A stretch of 64,000 bases of DNA from Myxococcus xanthus (GTDB taxonomy: Bacteria; Myxococcota; Myxococcia; Myxococcales; Myxococcaceae): the NCBI RefSeq assembly GCF_006402735.1, contig NZ_CP017174.1, positions 4,467,001 through 4,531,000 on the forward strand, read 5' to 3'. Below are positions 1 to 8,473 of this stretch, one piece after another. Position 1 is the stretch's first letter, and each line of letters starts with the position of its first letter. The notes under the pieces are model-generated. The model did not search any database, was not told the origin of the DNA, and was given only the letters and a program-made list of their open reading frames with translations. Both the position numbers and the translations under genes were made by a program.

Positions 1-1124
1 GACGGGGCGCCGTGCTTGCGGCCGACGGCATCCGCCAGTTCGTGCAGGTCTCTGGCATCGTGCAGGACGTCACCGACCAGCCGCTCCAGTTCCTTGCGGA
101 GCATGTCGGCGAACTTCTTCTGGATGCCCAGGTCGGCCAGGTACTTCTCGCGCCCGAGCAGGTCCAGCCGGTGCGTCAGGTGGGGCGCGGCCAGGGCCTC
201 GCGGCGGAAGCGCTCGCGCAGGGCCTCCACGTCCTCCGTCAGCGACAGCACGGACACCAGCCGCTGCAGCTCCGACGGGCTCAGGCCCAGGGCCCAGGCC
301 ACGCGGCCGGCGGCGCCCCGCTGGGTGGTGAAGCCGTCCAGCACCTGGCGGCGCTCCTTCTCCACCATCGCGTCCATCAGCGCGTGGTCCCGGAGCACGT
401 TCTCCAGATCCATCTGCGTCAGCTCGCCCCGCGCGCCATTGAAGCGCTGGGACAGGGCACGCAGCAGCGCGAAGCGGTGGTCGGCGGCCTCCAGGGCGGC
501 CTCCACGATGGGCTTTCCGGTCAGGCGCGTCAGCTCCAAGAAGGACGCGCGCGGCGCCTCCACGCGGGTGAAGCGGCCCCGGGGGCGCGGCAGGTCCCTG
601 CGCGAGAGGGCGGGCTCCTCGGCGAAGTCGGCGGGCGAACCCAGCGAGTCCTCCGTGGGGGCGCGCTTGCGCGGGGCGATGCGCTCCTTGACGGTGGCCT
701 CCAGGTCCTCCTTCGCGGCCTTGCTGCCCTTCTTCCCGGCGGACGCATCCGCGGCGGGCGGCGGGGCGAAGGTGAGGGTGGGCTCGGCGGGAGCCGGAGC
801 GGGCGGCGCCTTCTGATCGCGCACGTGAGCCAGCTCGCGGGCGACCTCGTAGAAGCCGCATGCCTGACGCTGCGCGGCCACGGAGGCCTGGGTGCCGCTG
901 AGGATGTCGATGACGGCGAAGGGCCCCAGAGGGGAGGCCTCGGGTTCACCGTCCGTCAACGCGCGGACGCGGAAATCATCAGCCTCGGCCAGGAGGGCCA
1001 GCGCTTCGCGGACCTCGGGGGCCGGGGCGGGTGCCTTCGCGCGCCTGCAGAAGTCCGAGACGGCAACCGCCACGGGGGTGGGGACGTCGTCGGGCTGCCG
1101 TCTTCTCTGCCAGGGACTGTTCAT
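1..1124 (-). CDS. Uncharacterised protein with possible Fis-like helix, 3' end cut by window
   Basis: The frame opens with ATG at 1124 and stays open to base 1, so about 374 residues are visible and the C-terminus is missing. The N-terminal third (to about residue 105) is mixed. Residues about 105-190 are Ala/Pro/Lys/Arg-rich and probably disordered. The last part is helical and charged. A segment near residues 272-290 (GRVAWALGLSPSELQRLV) has the spacing of a Fis-type helix-turn-helix, with an A..LGLS turn, so a DNA-binding role is possible but unproven. No catalytic motif is visible. It is transcribed divergently from the Fur-family gene. The coding call rests on codon pattern and the exclusion of shadow frames on the other strand. 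Confidence 0.6.
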   Translation of the reverse strand, partial: MNSPWQRRRQPDDVPTPVAVAVSDFCRRAKAPAPAPEVREALALLAEADDFRVRALTDGEPEASPLGPFAVIDILSGTQASVAAQRQACGFYEVARELAHVRDQKAPPAPAPAEPTLTFAPPPAADASAGKKGSKAAKEDLEATVKERIAPRKRAPTEDSLGSPADFAEEPALSRRDLPRPRGRFTRVEAPRASFLELTRLTGKPIVEAALEAADHRFALLRALSQRFNGARGELTQMDLENVLRDHALMDAMVEKERRQVLDGFTTQRGAAGRVAWALGLSPSELQRLVSVLSLTEDVEALRERFRREALAAPHLTHRLDLLGREKYLADLGIQKKFADMLRKELERLVGDVLHDARDLHELADAVGRKHGAP

Positions 1125-1517
1125 GAATGTCGCGGAAAAATGCTCGTTTACGAGGGCGGATGCCTCTATCTTCGCCTACAGACAGGTGTCAATGAGCCAG
1201 TCCGATTCCAATCTAAACAGCCTACGGCGAGTGCAAGTCGCGGGGACGGGCGGGCGGGAGGGGAGGCGCTCCCCAGGGCCGCACGCCTAAGCGTTGCAGG
1301 GAGGGTGGGACGGGAGTATCAGGCCTGCGGCGTTCAGAGACCAACACATGCCGGTGACGTTTTCTTCTCCGGCGGGGCGCCTTTGTTGGGAAATGGCCGG
1401 GTCGCGAGGGTTGGCCGGATTGGTTACAAGAAGAGCGGAGGGCGAGGCAGCGGCGGGCCTCCACCCAGTGGCGCCCGAGGCATGGCGCGGACCCGCGGCG
1501 ACTTTGAAGGATTTCAC
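1125..1517. other. Divergent intergenic region, 393 bp
   Basis: This gap separates two divergent genes and must hold both promoters. Near 1187-1192 the minus strand carries a perfect TTGACA. On the plus side I see no convincing sigma-70 pair, only a purine-rich GAAGG at 1506-1510 that serves as ribosome-binding site for the Fur-family gene. No RNA gene or repeat is evident. Confidence 0.6.
1164..1192 (-). promoter_or_regulatory. Candidate sigma-70 promoter for the leftward gene
   Basis: The minus strand has TTGACA (complement of 1187-1192) and, 16-17 bases on, GATAGA/ATAGAG (complement of about 1164-1170). The -35 is perfect and the -10 is poor. It lies about 40 bases upstream of the ATG at 1124, which is a suitable place. 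Confidence 0.3.
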
Positions 1518-2009
1518 ATGAGCAACAGCCACAGCCATCATCACCACCACGACGACGACCGGGACAAGGACGAGGTGCTTGCCCGCTACATGGCCCAGCA
1601 TGGCCTGAAGAGCACGCGGCAGCGCAGCCTCATCATCGACACGTTCTTCGCGGTGGGAGGCCACCTGTCGGTGGAGGAGCTGTGGAACAAGGTGCGCGAA
1701 CAGGACACCAAGGTGTCCGTCGCCACCGTGTACCGGACCATGAAGCTGCTCAGTGAGTGTGGCCTGGCCCACGCGCGCAACTTCGGGGACGGGCAGACGC
1801 GCTACGAGGCGGCCGCGGGGCGCGACCACCATGACCACCTGGTCTGTACGCGCTGCGGCACCATCATCGAGTTCGAGAATGAGCGCATCGAGGCGCTCCA
1901 GGACGCCGTGGCCCGCAAGCACGGCTTCAAGGTGACGTCGCACAAGATGGAGCTGTACGGCCTGTGTCGTGACTGTCAGCGGGCCGGGCCGCCCGCCTCG
2001 GAGGCCTGA
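1518..2009 (+). CDS. Fur-family metal-responsive repressor with His/Asp-rich N-tail
   Basis: A 163-residue member of the Fur/PerR/Zur family: cytosolic dimers that bind DNA when loaded with metal. The winged helix covers roughly residues 20-95, including the recognition segment ATVYRTMKLL. The dimer/metal domain follows, with HDHLVCTRCG and a second Cys pair in CRDCQ that would hold structural zinc. Unusually, the protein begins with a tail of His (HSHHHHH) followed by DDDRDKDE, a likely extra metal-binding or buffering segment. Start chosen at ATG 1518 because GAAGG lies 7 bases upstream and homology begins just after. The open frame further upstream is an antisense shadow. Sequence alone does not separate Fur, PerR and Zur. 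The TlpA-like lipoprotein gene follows 5 bases downstream. Confidence 0.85.
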   Translation: MSNSHSHHHHHDDDRDKDEVLARYMAQHGLKSTRQRSLIIDTFFAVGGHLSVEELWNKVREQDTKVSVATVYRTMKLLSECGLAHARNFGDGQTRYEAAAGRDHHDHLVCTRCGTIIEFENERIEALQDAVARKHGFKVTSHKMELYGLCRDCQRAGPPASEA

Positions 2010-2014
2010 TCGCC

Positions 2015-2530
2015 ATGTCCCGCGCGCTGCTACGGGGCGCCGTCGTGGCGCTGGTGGCGCTGGCCGGCTGCCGGGGCACTCGGCCGGTGGACGCGGGGTA
2101 CGCCTTCCTCAACGCGCTGGCGCTGCCGTCGGTAGGGCCCACGCCGCATGACGTGCGCGCGCTGGACGGGAAGGTGGTGCTCGTCTCGTTCTTCGCGACG
2201 TGGTGCTTCCCGTGCCTGGCGGAGATGCCCACGCTGGAGGCGCTCCAGAAGGACTACGGCCTTCAGGGCTTCCAGGTGGTGGCGGTGGGCATGGACCTGG
2301 AAGGGGAGAAGGTCCTGGCCCCCTTCGCGGACCACTATGCGCTGCGCTACCCGGTGCTGGTCGCGAACCAGGCGATGATTGAAGGCCACAGCGCCTTCGG
2401 GGCCATCCAGGGCCTGCCCACCACCGTGCTGTTGGACCGCCGGGGCCGCGCCGTGGCCGGCTGGCATGGCGTGGAATCCCACGCCGACATGGCGAAGGCC
2501 GTGGAGAAGCTCCTGGCCCAGCCCAAGTAG
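2015..2530 (+). CDS. TlpA-like thioredoxin-fold lipoprotein
   Basis: A 171-residue envelope protein. A hydrophobic signal peptide ends in a lipobox, LAGC (Cys about residue 19), so the mature protein should be lipid-anchored facing the periplasm. The thioredoxin fold carries a WCFPC redox motif and the cis-proline region GLPTTVLLDRRG. Proteins of this type (TlpA/ResA) exchange thiols with client proteins, for instance during cytochrome c maturation or metal-centre assembly. The actual client is unknown. It follows the Fur-family gene at 5 bases, which suggests co-transcription and perhaps metal or redox control. Confidence 0.85.
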   Translation: MSRALLRGAVVALVALAGCRGTRPVDAGYAFLNALALPSVGPTPHDVRALDGKVVLVSFFATWCFPCLAEMPTLEALQKDYGLQGFQVVAVGMDLEGEKVLAPFADHYALRYPVLVANQAMIEGHSAFGAIQGLPTTVLLDRRGRAVAGWHGVESHADMAKAVEKLLAQPK

Positions 2531-2603
2531 CTTCCCGGCATTGCTACAGGCCTGGAGCGGAAATCTTGCGGGGCAGGGGGCCACTGGTACGGTCCTCCGG
2601 CTC

Positions 2604-2885
2604 ATGACGGCGAGGCGAAAGTTCCTGGTGGTGGCGGTAGGGGTGGCTGCGGCCCTGAGCCTCGTGTCCGTCGTGGACGCGAAGGGCTTCCGCCGCTACC
2701 TCTCGCTCCGGCAGGACGTGGAGTCGGTGCAGGCCCGCAACCGCTCCCTGTCCGCCCAGAATGAGGCCCTGCGCAGTGAGATTGCCGCCCTGCGCAAGGA
2801 CCCGGCCGCGCTGGAGCGCGCCGTGCGTGAGGAACTCGGCTTCGTGAAGCCGGGCGAGCTTGTCTTCCACCTGGAGTCCCCATGA
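2604..2885 (+). CDS. ftsB: FtsB/DivIC-type septum formation initiator
   Basis: A 93-residue bitopic protein: a short cytoplasmic N-terminus, one transmembrane helix (about residues 7-25), then a periplasmic coiled coil (about 35-70) and the conserved tail RVREELGFVKPGE, missing only small changes from the FtsB/DivIC family pattern (here AVREELGFVKPGE). FtsB forms a complex with FtsL and FtsQ that activates septal peptidoglycan synthesis. Length matches the family (about 100 residues). The start at ATG 2604 places the membrane helix correctly. Its TGA overlaps the ATG of the next gene (ATGA), so it is translationally coupled to the diguanylate cyclase dmxA. Confidence 0.85.
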   Translation: MTARRKFLVVAVGVAAALSLVSVVDAKGFRRYLSLRQDVESVQARNRSLSAQNEALRSEIAALRKDPAALERAVREELGFVKPGELVFHLESP

Positions 2886-5047
2886 CGTCGCTTCCCGAGT
2901 TTCCGTCTCCCGGAAGGTTGCTGCGTCTCGCGGTCCGGTCCATTCCCGCCGCGGCCGCGCTCGCCACGTTCATCCACCTGGCGCGCGGCGGCTTCCGGGG
3001 GCTGAACACGCTGGGGTGGACCGAGGCGGCCCTGGTGGGCTGCCTCCTGGTGGGCATCGCCGTGGCCGCCTGGCGCCGGGCCATGCGTGGCGCTGTGGGC
3101 GCTGTCATCGACCTTCGGGACGACCTGGAGCTGGGCGGAGCGCTCATCTCCGCGGCCTTCGTCGTGGTGGCCATTGGCGGCGGGGACTTGTTCCCCATCG
3201 TCTACTTGCTGATGGCGTTCCTGGTGGCCTTCCTGCCGCGCAACGCGGGCCTCACGCTGCTGGGTGTGGCGCTGGTGTACGACGCGCTGGTGACCCTGGG
3301 CGGTCCGGTGCCCAACGCCACGGGCTACCTGACGCACGCGGCCTTCCTGGCCCTGTTCTCCGGCCTCTACCACCTGGTGCTGGCGGCGCGCATCGCCGCC
3401 GCGCGCCGGGCGGAGAGCGACGCGGTGCAGAAGCGCATCCGCGAGGTGGAGGAGCGGGCGCGCACCTTCAGGCTGGTGTCGTCCGGCACGCAGGACAGCT
3501 TCAGCGGGATGAGCTCGGACGAGAAGTGGCTGGTGGCCTCGGTGAAGGAGATCGAAGGCGCCGTGCAGGCCGCGCTCGAAATCGCGGAGACGGGGCTGCG
3601 CACGTACACCTGCGCCGCGTTCCTGCTCACGTCGGATGACCGGAGCCTCAAGCTGTACGACTGCCGCTCCGGCTCCGAGCGCGTGCAGCGCGAGCGCTTC
3701 AACGCGGGCGAGGGCATCATCGGCGGCGTGCTCAAGCGCCGCGCCCCGGTGCGGATGAACTCGCCGAACGGGCTCAAGGGCGTGACGCACTACGAGGGCA
3801 GCGGCCCCGCGGTGCAGGCGCTGCTCGCGGTGCCCATCCTGGAGGCCAGCGGACTGGTGCGCGGCGTGCTGGTGGCGGACCGGCTGGCGAACGAGCCCTT
3901 CAGCGACCAGGACGAGAAGCTGCTCTCCACCATCGCCGGCGAGGTGCTGCGCTCCATCGAGGTGGAGCGGGTGATGAGCTACATCCGCAAGACGCGCGAC
4001 GAGAAGGACCGATTCTTCCGCGCCATCGAGGAGCTCAACCGCGCGGGCAGCCCGGACCAGGTGTTCGTGGCGGTGCTGGAGAGCACCCGGCAGTTGGCGG
4101 GCCTGGACTTCTGCGCGGTGACGCTGGTGTCCGAGGTCGACGGCAAGCGCATGCACCGCGTGGTGCGCATGTCCGGCGTGACGGCGCAGGGCCAGGCGCT
4201 GTCCGGCCAGAGCTTCGAGGACAACAACGGGCTGGTGGCCAACGTGGTCCGCTACGGGGCGCCGCTGCCGGGCCGCGACATCAAGGCCATGGACCGACAG
4301 ATCATCTTCGACGACGAGACGCAGATTCGCGGCCTGGGGGCGCTGAAGATCTTCCCGCTGGTGGCGGGTGACCGCATCCTGGGCACGCTGGTGGCGGGCT
4401 CGCGCAAGAAGGCCGCGTTCGAACAGGACGTGCTGCGGATGATTGAGGTCATCGCCATCCAGGCCGCGCAGGCCGTGCTGCGTGCGCAGCTCTTCGAGCA
4501 AATGGAGCGGATGGCCACCACGGACGGCCTCACCGGCCTGTTCAACCACCGCACCTTCCAGGCGAAGGCGGACGAAATCCTGGCCCAGGCGCGGCGCTAC
4601 CAGCGCAAGTGCTCCATCATTCTCACCGACGTGGACCACTTCAAGAGCGTCAACGACACCTATGGTCACCCGACGGGCGACCAGGTGCTCAAGGGCGTGG
4701 CCCGCATCATCAAGACGATGGCGCGCGACACGGACATCGTCGCGCGGTACGGCGGCGAGGAGTTCGTCATCATCATGCCGGAGACGGACGCCAAGGGCGC
4801 CTTCACCATCTCCGAGCGCATCCGCGAGGCCGTGAAGGCGGAGACGTTCCAGACGGAGATGGGGCCGCTGAAGATCACCATGTCGCTGGGCATCGCCACC
4901 TTCCCCGACAGCGGCACGGAGAAGCAGCAGCTCATCGACCTGGCCGACCAGTGCCTCTATCACTCGAAGCGCAACGGCCGGAACCAGTCCGTCACCGTGG
5001 CCATCATGCAGGGCGGCCGGAAGCTCCAGGCGGCGAACGCGTCCTGA
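2882..5047 (+). CDS. dmxA: Membrane GAF-GAF-GGDEF diguanylate cyclase (DmxA-like)
   Basis: A 721-residue c-di-GMP synthase. The N-terminus (about residues 1-170) is hydrophobic with several transmembrane helices, a short coiled coil follows, then two GAF domains (about 210-355 and 375-535) and a C-terminal GGDEF domain (about 545-705). The active-site motif is GGEEF at 624-628, and an RxxD product-inhibition site (RDTD, 615-618) lies at the correct five-residue spacing, so an active, feedback-inhibited cyclase is expected. This architecture and the coupling to ftsB match M. xanthus DmxA, which I recall acts at the division site during cytokinesis to help set up polarity in daughter cells. The ATG overlaps the ftsB stop. 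Confidence 0.9.
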   Translation: MTSLPEFPSPGRLLRLAVRSIPAAAALATFIHLARGGFRGLNTLGWTEAALVGCLLVGIAVAAWRRAMRGAVGAVIDLRDDLELGGALISAAFVVVAIGGGDLFPIVYLLMAFLVAFLPRNAGLTLLGVALVYDALVTLGGPVPNATGYLTHAAFLALFSGLYHLVLAARIAAARRAESDAVQKRIREVEERARTFRLVSSGTQDSFSGMSSDEKWLVASVKEIEGAVQAALEIAETGLRTYTCAAFLLTSDDRSLKLYDCRSGSERVQRERFNAGEGIIGGVLKRRAPVRMNSPNGLKGVTHYEGSGPAVQALLAVPILEASGLVRGVLVADRLANEPFSDQDEKLLSTIAGEVLRSIEVERVMSYIRKTRDEKDRFFRAIEELNRAGSPDQVFVAVLESTRQLAGLDFCAVTLVSEVDGKRMHRVVRMSGVTAQGQALSGQSFEDNNGLVANVVRYGAPLPGRDIKAMDRQIIFDDETQIRGLGALKIFPLVAGDRILGTLVAGSRKKAAFEQDVLRMIEVIAIQAAQAVLRAQLFEQMERMATTDGLTGLFNHRTFQAKADEILAQARRYQRKCSIILTDVDHFKSVNDTYGHPTGDQVLKGVARIIKTMARDTDIVARYGGEEFVIIMPETDAKGAFTISERIREAVKAETFQTEMGPLKITMSLGIATFPDSGTEKQQLIDLADQCLYHSKRNGRNQSVTVAIMQGGRKLQAANAS

Positions 5048-5056
5048 GTGTGAAGA

Positions 5057-5085
5057 AGGGGGCCGCCCGTGACGCGCGGCCCCCT
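5057..5085. terminator. GC hairpin between convergent genes
   Basis: A perfect 10-bp stem, AGGGGGCCGC paired with GCGGCCCCCT around a 9-base loop, sits between the stop of the diguanylate cyclase gene and the stop of the leftward oxidoreductase gene. There is no T-run on either side, so it may act as a bidirectional barrier or mRNA 3' end rather than a classical intrinsic terminator. Confidence 0.5.
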
Positions 5086-5102
5086 GGACCTGCTTCGGCG
5101 CA

Positions 5103-7349
5103 TTACAGCGAGCGCAGGAACGCCAGCAGCGCGTCGCGGTCCGCGCTGTTCATGTTGGCGAAGTTGTTGCGCGCCGCCTGGCCCTCGCCGCCGTGCCAGA
5201 GGATGGCCTCGGCGAGGTTGCGGGCGCGGCCGTCGTGCAGGTAGGCCTCGCCGCCGCTGACGCCCGCCGTCAGGCCGATGCCCCAGAGCGGGGGCGTGCG
5301 CCACTCCGCGCCGGTGGCCTGGCCGTCCGGCAGGTTGTCCGCCAGCCCCGTGCCCATGTCGTGCAGCAGCAGGTCCGTGTACGGACGGATGGTCTGGCCG
5401 CGCAGCTCCGCGTGCGGGTGGTACGCGCTGGTCGTCAGGCTGGCCGTGTGGCACCGCGCGCAGCCCGCGTTGTTGAACAGCGTCTCACCGCGCAGCGCCG
5501 TGGCGTCGCTCAGGTTGCGGCGCGCCGGCACGCCGAGCAGGGAGATGTAGCGCGTGAGCTTGTCCAGCTCCGTGTTGGCCAGCTCGGTGCTGGTGCCGGT
5601 GCAACCCTGCTGCGACGGACCGCAGTCCAGCGACGGGAACACGGAGGTGGTGACGCCGATGTCGCTGTTGAGGGCCTCGGCCACCTGGTGGCGGACCGTG
5701 GCGGTGCTGGCCTTCCAGCCGAAGCGGCCCAGGCGCGTCACGCCCGTCTGTGGGTCGCGCACCTGGTGCATGCGGCCGGAGATGCCGTCACCGTTGCTGT
5801 CGTTGGGGTCCGCCAGCGCGGCGATGGCCGACTCGGGGATGGCCTCCAGCAGGCCCATGCCCACCAGCTGCGGGGTGATGCGCGCCGAGTAGTTCGTGGG
5901 CGTGTTATTGGTGAAGCCGTAGTTGGGTCGGCGCAGCTCGAACCGGGTGCCGTCACCGTAGGTGCCGGAGCTGACGGTCCACCCGGTGATGCGGGCCTCG
6001 CCCTCGGGCGTGCCGCTGGTGCGGCGCGGCTGCAGCCGGTAGCCGAGGAACGGGTCGGCGGCGCCATTGGCCTGGCCCACCTTCACCACATAGTTCGTCA
6101 GCGTCGTGTTGTTGCCCGGGGGCAGGGCGCGGCCGTTCTGCACGTGGCAGGCGACGCAGGACGGGGCGACGTAGTTTGGGCCCAGCTTGCCCTGGTGCTG
6201 CGTGAGCGCGGGGTTGCCCGGCTCGGAGTGGCTGCCATCACCGAAGTTCGTGTGGTGGATGCGGCGGCCTTCCACGAAGGGCTGCGCGCTGACCGGCGCC
6301 AGGTTGTTGGCCATCTGCAGGAAGCGGTTGTCGGGCTCGTTGGACTGCGGCGAGCTCAGCGTGGTGCGGCCACCGCTCCAGCCCGCCTGTGGCATGGGGA
6401 TGGAGTCCCGGATGGAGCCCGTGACGTCGAAGGGCACCACGCCGCCCGAGCCGACCATGTAGAGGTACGTGGTGGCGTAGTAGTTGAAACGGCCTTCCAC
6501 CGGTTGACGAAGGAAGACACCCACCTCCAGCTCCATTCGGTCGCCCACGCGGATGGCGCGGCCTTCCTTGGCGTTGAAGTCGACGCTGGATGTGAAGTGA
6601 TAGTCGTTCACCTGGGTGAACTGGGCGTTGTGGAAGTACTCCGCCACGGTGCCGAGTCCACGGAAGAAGGCGCGGAAGTCAGGGCGCTCGTAGGGATAGA
6701 CGGTGTGCAGGTTCACCGTGACGCGATTGCCACCCTTTGCGACCTCGTCGACGATCTCGATGTAGTGCGTGCGCGCCTGGAAGTAGAGGGGCAGGTAGTG
6801 GTCGTACGCCTGGAACATGTCCTCGCGCGCGTGGCGATCCCGGACGCGGTCGCCCACGCGGGTGATGATGGCGGAGGCCGTCTCCTGGACCGTCGCGGGC
6901 TCCAGCGGCGTGGACGTGGTGTACAGCGGGACGATGGGGCCCGTGGGAGGCGTGCCCGCGTCCGTCGGAGGTGGCGGCGTGCCCGCGTCGGTGCCCGCGT
7001 CCGGCGGGGGCGGAGGCGGGGTCGTGCCGGAGTGCGTGTAGCGCGTCCAGGCCGTGTCACGGGCACAGTCGCAGGACACGTCCCAGTACGTGAATGAGTA
7101 GTCGATGGTTTCGCCCGCGGACAGGCCGGTCACCGTGTACTGGTTCCGACCGTTGACGATGCCCATCCGATAGTTGAGCTGCCCCTGATTGTTTTGGACG
7201 TAGTGGATGTCCGCCCAGGCGTTGGTGTCGACGTAGAAGACGGCGGACGAGCCCGACGGCGTGACTCCAAAGGTGGCTGCGAACGCGTCGCCCACCAAGA
7301 GGGTTGCGACCATTACGACAACGGCCATTCCTGTTGCTCTGTTGTGCAT
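5103..7349 (-). CDS. CBM56-like domain fused to di-haem oxidoreductase (DUF1111-type)
   Basis: A 748-residue exported protein. After a signal peptide (about residues 1-25, ending DAFA) comes a domain of about 85 residues with HYVQNNQGQLNYRM and GETIDYSFTYWD, typical of CBM56 beta-1,3-glucan-binding modules. A Pro/Asp/Thr linker (about 110-140) follows. The long C-terminal region resembles the di-haem cytochrome c peroxidase-like DUF1111 family. Two CxxCH haem sites are visible: CVACH at 398-402 and CARCH at 630-634. Expected location is periplasm or outside. The substrate is unknown. Start: a GTG at 7373 is possible, but ATG 7349 has GGAGAGGA a few bases upstream and begins directly with the signal peptide. 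Confidence 0.8.
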   Translation of the reverse strand: MHNRATGMAVVVMVATLLVGDAFAATFGVTPSGSSAVFYVDTNAWADIHYVQNNQGQLNYRMGIVNGRNQYTVTGLSAGETIDYSFTYWDVSCDCARDTAWTRYTHSGTTPPPPPPDAGTDAGTPPPPTDAGTPPTGPIVPLYTTSTPLEPATVQETASAIITRVGDRVRDRHAREDMFQAYDHYLPLYFQARTHYIEIVDEVAKGGNRVTVNLHTVYPYERPDFRAFFRGLGTVAEYFHNAQFTQVNDYHFTSSVDFNAKEGRAIRVGDRMELEVGVFLRQPVEGRFNYYATTYLYMVGSGGVVPFDVTGSIRDSIPMPQAGWSGGRTTLSSPQSNEPDNRFLQMANNLAPVSAQPFVEGRRIHHTNFGDGSHSEPGNPALTQHQGKLGPNYVAPSCVACHVQNGRALPPGNNTTLTNYVVKVGQANGAADPFLGYRLQPRRTSGTPEGEARITGWTVSSGTYGDGTRFELRRPNYGFTNNTPTNYSARITPQLVGMGLLEAIPESAIAALADPNDSNGDGISGRMHQVRDPQTGVTRLGRFGWKASTATVRHQVAEALNSDIGVTTSVFPSLDCGPSQQGCTGTSTELANTELDKLTRYISLLGVPARRNLSDATALRGETLFNNAGCARCHTASLTTSAYHPHAELRGQTIRPYTDLLLHDMGTGLADNLPDGQATGAEWRTPPLWGIGLTAGVSGGEAYLHDGRARNLAEAILWHGGEGQAARNNFANMNSADRDALLAFLRSL

Positions 7350-7595
7350 CGTTGTCCTCTCCAAGCGATCCACTCCGGGCGCGGATTGGGGAGATTCTCC
7401 ATCGTCCGAAGGAAGTCCGATTCTGAGGCACGAGGGCGCGAAATCCTATGGAGTTCGTTAATTCGTACTAATCCTGTCGGCTCCGCGACGGAGTCTGGCA
7501 GGGCCTTCCACGGTTGACGCGATGGGCCAGCCGTGACGTGGCGCGGAGCGTCGTGGATGGCGGAATCCGTTGCTCCTTCGCTGCGGGCATGGTGG

Positions 7596-8396
7596 ATGCG
7601 AGGCAGGAGGGTGACCCTGGTACCGCTGGCAGTGACGACGAGCACGAAGGTGGATGCGGCGCTGGTGCGCGAGGCGCGGGCCGTGGCGGCGCGGTGGGGT
7701 GTGCCCTTCCTGCCTCGGCGCGCGAAGGAGAGCGTGGCGCCGTGGCTGGGGACGAAGGCGGCGGCGCTCTTGGTGGTGGGCGGTGACGGCGTGACGCTGT
7801 GGGACGCGGAGGGCTCGTTCGGGTTCCACGCGGGCATGGCGCACCTGCGGCGGATGCGGCTGCGGGCGGGGGAGCCGGATGCCTTCGTTCGGGTGGCGGA
7901 GCTTCGCGCCGGGGACTCGGTGCTGGACTGCACGTTGGGGCTGGCGCAGGACGCGATGGTGGCGTCACTGGCGGTGGGGCCCTCGGGGCGCGTGGTGGGG
8001 CTGGAGCGGAGCCTGGCGCTGGGAGCGGTGGCGGGGGAGGGGCTGCGGCGCTATGCGCTGGGCGAGGACTCAGGGCCCATTGAAGTGGTGCACGCGGATG
8101 CGCGCGAGTACCTGAAGACGTTGCCGTCGCGCGCGTTCGACGTCGTCTTCTTCGATCCGATGTTCGCGAAGCCGCGCAAATCACAGCCGGCGTTCGACAT
8201 GCTGCGCCGCTTCGCGGAACACGCGCCGCTGACGCAGGCGACGCTGGAGGAAGCCCGGCGCGTGGCGCGGCGGTGGGTGGTGGTGAAGGGCGCGAAGTAC
8301 ACGGACGACCTTCGCAAGCTGGGCCTGGAGGATGAGCCCGGCTCGCGCTTCACCGACGTCATCTGGGGCCGCGTGGGGCCCTCCGCCGAGCTGTGA
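7596..8396 (+). CDS. RsmJ-like SAM-dependent methyltransferase
   Basis: A class I methyltransferase of about 266 residues. The SAM-binding loop is VLDCTLGLAQDAMVAS (RsmJ-type proteins have D.T.GLG.DA), followed by an acidic residue at the end of strand 2 (GLERS) and a catalytic-type motif VVFFDPMFAKPRKS resembling the DPM[FY]P motif of RsmJ, the enzyme that makes m2G1516 in 16S rRNA. An rRNA guanine N2 target is therefore plausible but inferred. The start is uncertain: the frame is open from GTG 7533, conserved sequence begins near VTLVPLAV (7611), and AGGAGG sits at 7605-7610. I chose ATG 7596. It converges on the 5'-nucleotidase gene. Confidence 0.75.
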   Translation: MRGRRVTLVPLAVTTSTKVDAALVREARAVAARWGVPFLPRRAKESVAPWLGTKAAALLVVGGDGVTLWDAEGSFGFHAGMAHLRRMRLRAGEPDAFVRVAELRAGDSVLDCTLGLAQDAMVASLAVGPSGRVVGLERSLALGAVAGEGLRRYALGEDSGPIEVVHADAREYLKTLPSRAFDVVFFDPMFAKPRKSQPAFDMLRRFAEHAPLTQATLEEARRVARRWVVVKGAKYTDDLRKLGLEDEPGSRFTDVIWGRVGPSAEL

Positions 8397-8405
8397 GGGC
8401 GGTTA

Positions 8406-8422
8406 TCACCCTCCAGGGGTGA
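8406..8422. terminator. Short hairpin between convergent genes
   Basis: TCACCC and GGGTGA form a 6-bp stem around a small loop just after the methyltransferase stop and before the stop of the leftward 5'-nucleotidase gene. There is no T-run. It is weak, and offered only because of its position. Confidence 0.25.
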
Positions 8423-8473
8423 CTGCCTGACAGGTTCCGATCCTGCGGGAAGCTCTGACGCGTCGCCTGAGGC

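Noticed and set aside
12-1517. Upstream in-frame extension of the Fur-family gene
   Set aside because: Lies over the antisense Fis-like gene and a promoter region; Fur homology starts at about 1518 with a fitting ribosome-binding site.
2696-4963. Minus-strand open frame of 755 codons
   Set aside because: Antisense to the diguanylate cyclase gene, rich in His/Arg/Gln, with no family motifs.
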